NCBI RefSeq assembly: GCF_043290135.1
Contig: NC_134700.1
Coordinates: forward strand, 163,871,772 to 163,935,771
DNA: 64,000 nucleotides
From: Rhipicephalus microplus
Lineage: Eukaryota > Arthropoda > Arachnida > Ixodida > Ixodidae
Direction: 5' to 3'
Numbering within the stretch: the stretch's first letter is position 1; every line of letters begins with the position of its first letter. The position numbers and the translations under genes are program-made. This document shows positions 59,637 through 64,000 of the stretch, in pieces. The notes beneath the pieces were generated by a model. It saw nothing but the letters and a program-made list of their open reading frames with translations, was not told the DNA's origin and searched no databases.

Positions 59637-62375
59637 ATGGATAGTTCACCGCAGCTTTTTAAAGTGTGGCAGTGGAACTGTAATTCGTTTCCCAAGAGAA
59701 AAAACAATCTAGCACAACTCATTAGATCATGCAAAGAAAAGCCACATGTTAGGCTTCTGCAAGAAAGCGGAGTCACTGAGTCACCACGATACCTAACTTT
59801 CCCGGGGTACAGAGTAACCAAGACGACCCTGTGCCCTGACTTCAAACTTGCTAGGGGTATAGCTACCCTTGTCCGCAAAGATATCACCTTTGTGGAGAAG
59901 ACCACCCTCGCATACAAGCAAGGCCTGGAATCGCAGGTGGTAGAAATCATCCCCGGTCGTGCTAGCAAAGCCAAAATTTTCATTTTAAGCGTCTATAGTC
60001 CACCGACAGACAGACTTCGAAACTTCAACAGCCTCTTCTTGGTGGCTACAAAATAGGCCAAAAATAAGTCTCTCATGATTGCAGGAGACTTCAACGCGCA
60101 TAATAAATCATGGGGTACTCCAAGAGTGATGCCAAAGGAACCAAACTTGCTGCGTGTGCGGATACGCTTGGTCTAAAACTCATCACGAATTCTCGTTTTA
60201 CAACACGTGAGGGCAATTCTATCCAACGTTATACCACTCCCGACTTGACCTTCCTGCCTAACCTAGAAGGGTCGTGGGACAACCTACAGGGGGACTTGGG
60301 TAGCGACCATTTCATCACGGAAATAAACGTACACATTACTCAACCACCGCTAAGAAAATACACGAACATTTATTGGGATGTGTTTCGCCAAATCAGAAGA
60401 AATGAATACAGGCCTCGAAAAACATTCGACAACCTCGTGAGTAATCTGAAAGAGACGCTTAACAAGGCAACCAAAGAAATCTCCATGGAGTTGGAGGTAC
60501 CTGCAATGGACTCTAGGCTAGCACATCTCTTGGAGGCCAAGAACGCACTTCGTGACAGATGGAAGAAACAAAAGCTGAACCAGCGGCTCAGAGCCAAGAT
60601 ATCCCAACTCAACAAGGACATCGAACAACATGATAATAAACTCGCTGCACAGCAATGGGATGAGGTCTGCAACGATGCAGACAGCAAAATGCGCAAAGGA
60701 AGAAAATGGGCTCTAGTGAAGAATAAGCTTACTGACAGCACCAAATCATCCAAAAGCAGCGCCCAGTTGGAAATCGAGAGACTCGTCTACATGAAAACAT
60801 CGGAAGGCTGCGATCTACAAACCTTTGCTGACAAATTGGTGGACATATACTTACCACTTGAAGGAAAATCTATACCGTGGGACAACCCCACATCTGAATA
60901 TCAGGGAACCCCACCGACAGCCTTGGATCGACCTTTCAAAGTTGCGGAGATCGTTCATGCCTTGCGGGACCTCAACGGACGGTCGGCGCCCGGCCCAGAC
61001 GGAATCTCAAACAAGCTTCTTAGAAACCTTGACAATGCAGCGATAGAAGTCCTTACAGAAAAGATCAACCAAGTATGGTCCGATGGCAATGTCCGGGAGA
61101 GGTGGAGAATGGCTAAGGTCGTACTCATACCCAAACCGGGAAAGCCTCTGGGATCAGAAAACTTGCGCCCGATATCATTTACATCATGCCTTGGGAAATT
61201 GGTGGAACATGTCTTTCATAACCGAATTAGCAGACACATTGAAGACGGAGGTCTCTTTCGCCAAAATATGGTGGGCTTCCGGAAATCCCTATCTACACAA
61301 GACGCTATGCTTCTCATCAAGAGGGCCATACCCGATAACATGCCTCTAGACATCAAAGGTATTTGGCGCTTGATCTGAGGAAGGCCTTCGACGAACTGAA
61401 ACACGAGCACATTCTTAATGAGGTTTCCAAGTTGAGCCTCGGTGAAAAATTTTACAACTTTGTCCAGCCTTTCTTGGAAGATCGGAAAGCTACACTTAGC
61501 ATCGGCCCAATCAAGAGCAAAGAGTACACACTGGGTAACGCTGGTACACCGCAAGGATCATTGTTGTCCCCGCTTTTGTTCAACATTGAAAAATACAACC
61601 TGTCTCAGCAGCTCGCCGACGTTCCGGGAATTGGCCATGCAATATACGCGGACGATATCATCATATGGTCCGCGGAGGGCTCTCTTGAGAAGCTGGAGGG
61701 AAATCTACAACGATGTCACGGAGGCCTTCCTCCGTGACGAGGATGGAGCACGAGGATGGAGCTATCTATAGATAAGTCAGAACTCCTCCTGCACAAGCGT
61801 TCGCCGAGGCGGGGGCCGGAGATTAGTGGACAGCCTATTAGTCTGCGATCGAGAAGTGGAAAACAAATTCACATTTTTTAATCAGTTAAGGTTCTAGGCA
61901 TGACAATTGGAAAGTACAGCAACAACAACACCGAGGCACTCAGACGTCTCGAGGAGAGCGCTCACAGCTTCAGTAGGGTCATCTCTAGAGTTGCCAACAA
62001 GAGAGAGGGGCTGAAGGAGGATAATCTCATGAAAGCCTTCCATTCGTTCCTCCTTAGCCACATTATTTACGCTGCGCCTTTCCTAAAACTGACAAAAAAG
62101 GAACTTAATAAAATTGACGCCCTTATCAGGATGGCACTAAAGTGGGTCTTGAATCTTCCGAAAATCACAAACACGGTGCGCCTCTTACAGCTCGGACTGC
62201 ATAACACAGCAACATCTTTGAAGCTCAACGAACAGCGCAGCTATGCTGATTGTCACTTACCAAAGCAGGCACCAGGAACCTCTCAGAAGCCGGCCTACAA
62301 CCCCTCTTTATGCCACCAGAAAAATCGAGTATATCTGCTGAGATAAGAGGGGCCCTATGTGTCGACCTGGCCTTG
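59637..62375 (+). pseudogene. LINE ORF2: endonuclease and reverse transcriptase, frameshifted
   Basis: The APE-type endonuclease begins near 59640 (FKVWQWNCNSFPKRKNNL) and continues with RLLQESGV. After a TAG at 60054-60056 it has the catalytic LMIAGDFNAHNKSWG. A frameshift near 60108 leads to a long open stretch (60110-61378) with the linker and reverse transcriptase (GRSAPGPDGISNKLL, VVLIPKPGKPLGSENLRPIS). A second frameshift near 61365 is followed by ALDLRKAFDELKHEH, GNAGTPQGSLLSPLLFN and the catalytic YADD at 61645-61656. A third break lies near 61735; the thumb region then runs to RGALCVDLALP at 62375. The RNase H that should follow is found inverted at 57600-58541. Not functional as it stands. 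Confidence 0.82.
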
Positions 62376-63130
62376 CCTGCTGAGCTATGAGGCGCCAGCG
62401 AGATGTCAAGTGGTCCCATATAGTCAGAGGTATGCAACCCACTTCTGCCAGTGAGGCCGCCAGCTCAGTTTGAAGCACAGAAATGCTTTTGTCATCATGA
62501 ACAATAGTTGGATCTATCCCCCATGGTTTGTGTATTCTCGTTGTTGTGCTCACGTTAAAGGTAAAGATTGATGGAGCATGATCTCTGAGTTTCTGCTCGC
62601 TTGGTGCAAAGCTGGACCACCTCACATGTTTGTAGGTTCAGTAAAAAGTCGTCGGGTACATAAACTCTATCGATTCGGCTTTAGTGAATGCCACAAACAC
62701 GGGTTGCAATGACCCTGACTCCATGTAGAGCTAACCACTCATATGCTAGCTTGAGATTTTTAACTGATTGCTGTAGTTCTCTGGCGTAAACATTGTTGGT
62801 GCCTTGGCTGGGACCCCTCAAGTCCTGTGTAGTATCGAACACGCAGTTGATTGATTGATATGTGGGGTTTAACGTCTCAAAACCACTATTTGATTATGAA
62901 AGACGCCGTAGTGGAGGGTCCGGAAATTTTGACCACCTGGGGTTCTTTAACGTGCATCGAACACGCAGTTGAAATTTCCGACAAGCACATATGATATCGG
63001 CTCCATCAAAAAATTTCTGACACCTGTATAAACCAGTTTGTTTTTGATCTCGTTACGGGCGCATATACGTTGACAAATATGACTCACTTGCAGTTAAGTA
63101 TTGCGACAGCGCACAGCGTTAACGGAGTTC
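62376..63130 (-). pseudogene. L1/Tx1-like LINE ORF2, endonuclease part
   Basis: Upstream part of the LINE at 55209-57518, minus strand. The endonuclease reads IFVNVYAPVTRSKTNWF near 63060, then VGNFNCVFD (the conserved GDFN-type motif, Asp replaced by Asn) near 62970. After the SINE insertion it continues as TTQDLRGPSQGTNN and the late block KPWGIDPTIVHDDKSI, and ends WDHLTSRWRLIAQQ at the LINE insertion point. The next residues, TGKARHHRITAK, are found at 57510. A TAG/TGA near 62690 and a frame change near 62640 break it. Confidence 0.72.
62834..62972 (-). mobile_element. Truncated SINE with 17-bp target duplication
   Basis: The direct repeat atcgaacacgcagttga occurs at 62834-62850 and 62956-62972. 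Between them (62851-62955) is the 3' 105 bp of the Ruka-like SINE on the minus strand, starting with (TTGA)n and 'tgtggggtttaacgtctcaa' and stopping at 'ggttctttaacgtgc'. Confidence 0.92.
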
Positions 63131-63389
63131 AGTTAGACCCAACATACCATTACAGTGCTCCTATAGTATATGCCCCATTACCACCACTCTTGATAAGCTT
63201 AAATACCTACTTGCACCTGTAGATAAAATAAAGACTGCAGGAAAATGACGCCTAAAACTTCTAAAACACTATATCTTGGGTCTGTCTTACGTCTCTTTAT
63301 CAAATGACTCCGAGTACAGTCCATGACAGCGTATTCACGTAATAAAACTTTCATTCCGATGATGCTTCCTCTTGTACATTAAAGAAAAT

Positions 63390-63670
63390 AAACACGGCAT
63401 ACCCACGAAGTATATGATGCAGAATGGGGCGAAACGTCCGTCTGTCCATTCGTGCGTGCGTCTGTCCTTGCGTGCGTCCGTCCATGCGTCTGTCCATGCG
63501 CCGTCTGTCCATTCGTTGTTACATTCATCTGTCCGTACGTTCTTGCTTCCGTTTGTCCATTTGTCTGCCCGTCCATCCGTCTCTGTCTGTTTACCCATCC
63601 AGCCACCCGCACCAAAGAGGTGTAAAAAATTGGCAGGTCCCACGCACTGTAGTAATCGATGATATGCGAA
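63390..63670 (-). repeat. Minisatellite-bearing repeat, copy B
   Basis: The core of cgtc/cgtg/catc-type units (63435-63605) is the inverse of that at 2300-2465. Its flank 'atgatgcagaatggggcgaa' matches the copy-A flank in reverse complement. Confidence 0.6.
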
Positions 63671-63684
63671 GCGCGAATGAGAAA

Positions 63685-63740
63685 AGTTGATTGATTTGTG
63701 AGGTTTAACTTTAACATTTGTGGTGTCACTTTAAAATGAG
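63685..63740 (-). repeat. SINE 3' tail fragment
   Basis: 'gttgattgatttgtgaggtt' followed by 'taactttaac' resembles the (TTGA)n-ggggtttaac end of the SINE and then diverges. Confidence 0.4.
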
Positions 63741-63916
63741 CACAACGTTACGAGGCAGACGTAAATTATGCCGTACATGACGAACATACCATGATTATTA
63801 TATTCAGGCGTGTAATTTACCTTAGTTGTCTATTCACGTCAAGTGATATCAGTTTGGTATATATAGGTGTAGAAAAACGGCCGCGAGCGCGCTGTGAGCG
63901 TAGCATGTACGCATTC

Positions 63917-64000
63917 TTTAAATGCGAAGCATTTCTTGGCGAACTTCGGTGACTTTAGCGGATCTATCTATCTATCTATCTACCTGTCTATCTATCTATC
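63917..64000 (+). repeat. Repeat head running into (TATC)n at the window edge
   Basis: 'aatgcgaagcatttcttggc' and 'aacttcggtgactttagcgg' followed by (TATC)n; the same arrangement occurs at 47541-47621. It continues past the window. Confidence 0.6.

Larger units (their letters stand above)
57519..62375. mobile_element. I-group LINE with inverted 5' part (twin priming)
   Basis: One insertion of about 4.86 kb. The 3' part (57519-58541) lies on the minus strand and ends in (CTCA)n; the 5' part (58542-62375) is inverted onto the plus strand. The plus piece stops at the phrase RGALCVDLALP and the minus piece starts at RNNHPVHNEG, which would be adjacent in an unbroken element. The target sequence CTGCTGAG is present on both sides (57511-57518 and 62376-62383). 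This is the structure predicted by twin priming during target-primed reverse transcription. Confidence 0.82.

Overview
The window looks like intergenic DNA from a large, repeat-rich arthropod genome, most likely a metastriate hard tick (Rhipicephalus/Dermacentor/Hyalomma type). The main reason is a tRNA-derived SINE seen in many copies, with a polymerase III B box at one end and the tail 'ggggtttaacgtcccaaaacca' type block plus (TTGA)n at the other, which I recognise as Ruka-like; the genus is inference. I found no bacterial operon, no rRNA or true tRNA gene, no CRISPR array, and no host gene I can defend. Nearly every protein-coding signal belongs to a retrotransposon.

Layout. 0.6-3.7 kb: a MITE-like repeat, a broken THAP-domain ORF, a minisatellite-bearing repeat, microsatellites and a perfect 27-bp hairpin. 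8.66-12.75 kb: Ty3/Gypsy element 1 on the minus strand, with an uninterrupted 1151-codon pol, a 175-bp 3' LTR and the last part of gag, but no 5' LTR. 12.7-14.5 kb: SINEs, simple repeats and a second MITE-like copy inserted in another repeat whose unoccupied paralogue lies at 31 kb. 24.7-28.3 kb: an LTR element with unusually short LTRs (about 100 bp), a gag relic, a perfect 24-bp hairpin and a LINE 3' tail. 33.2-34.0 kb: Gypsy relic 3.

37.68-45.51 kb: Gypsy element 2 (minus), bounded by two 166-bp LTRs that differ at 7 positions by eye, with primer-binding and polypurine tracts, gag, a textbook -1 frameshift heptamer at the gag stop, and a decayed pol. Its integrase core is replaced by a 5'-truncated, RNase H-bearing LINE whose ORF2 has a single stop codon. 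47.5-49.0 kb: long (TATC)n arrays and SINEs. 52.1-53.1 kb: the third copy of the short LTR, with its polypurine tract and an unrecognised coding relic.

55.2-63.1 kb: an L1/Tx1-like LINE (minus) is split by an RNase H-bearing (I-group) LINE of about 4.86 kb. The inserted LINE has its 5' part inverted, as expected from twin priming. An 8-bp duplication flanks it, and the host reading frame is continuous when the insert is removed. A truncated SINE with a 17-bp target duplication sits in the endonuclease part of the same host LINE.

The window therefore reads as a layered insertion record rather than a set of cooperating genes. The elements depend on their own machinery (gag/pol for LTR elements; endonuclease and reverse transcriptase of LINEs for themselves and probably for the SINEs). 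Only the Gypsy-1 pol frame looks intact. Regions between these blocks, several of them 1-6 kb, show only AT-rich unique sequence and microsatellites to me.
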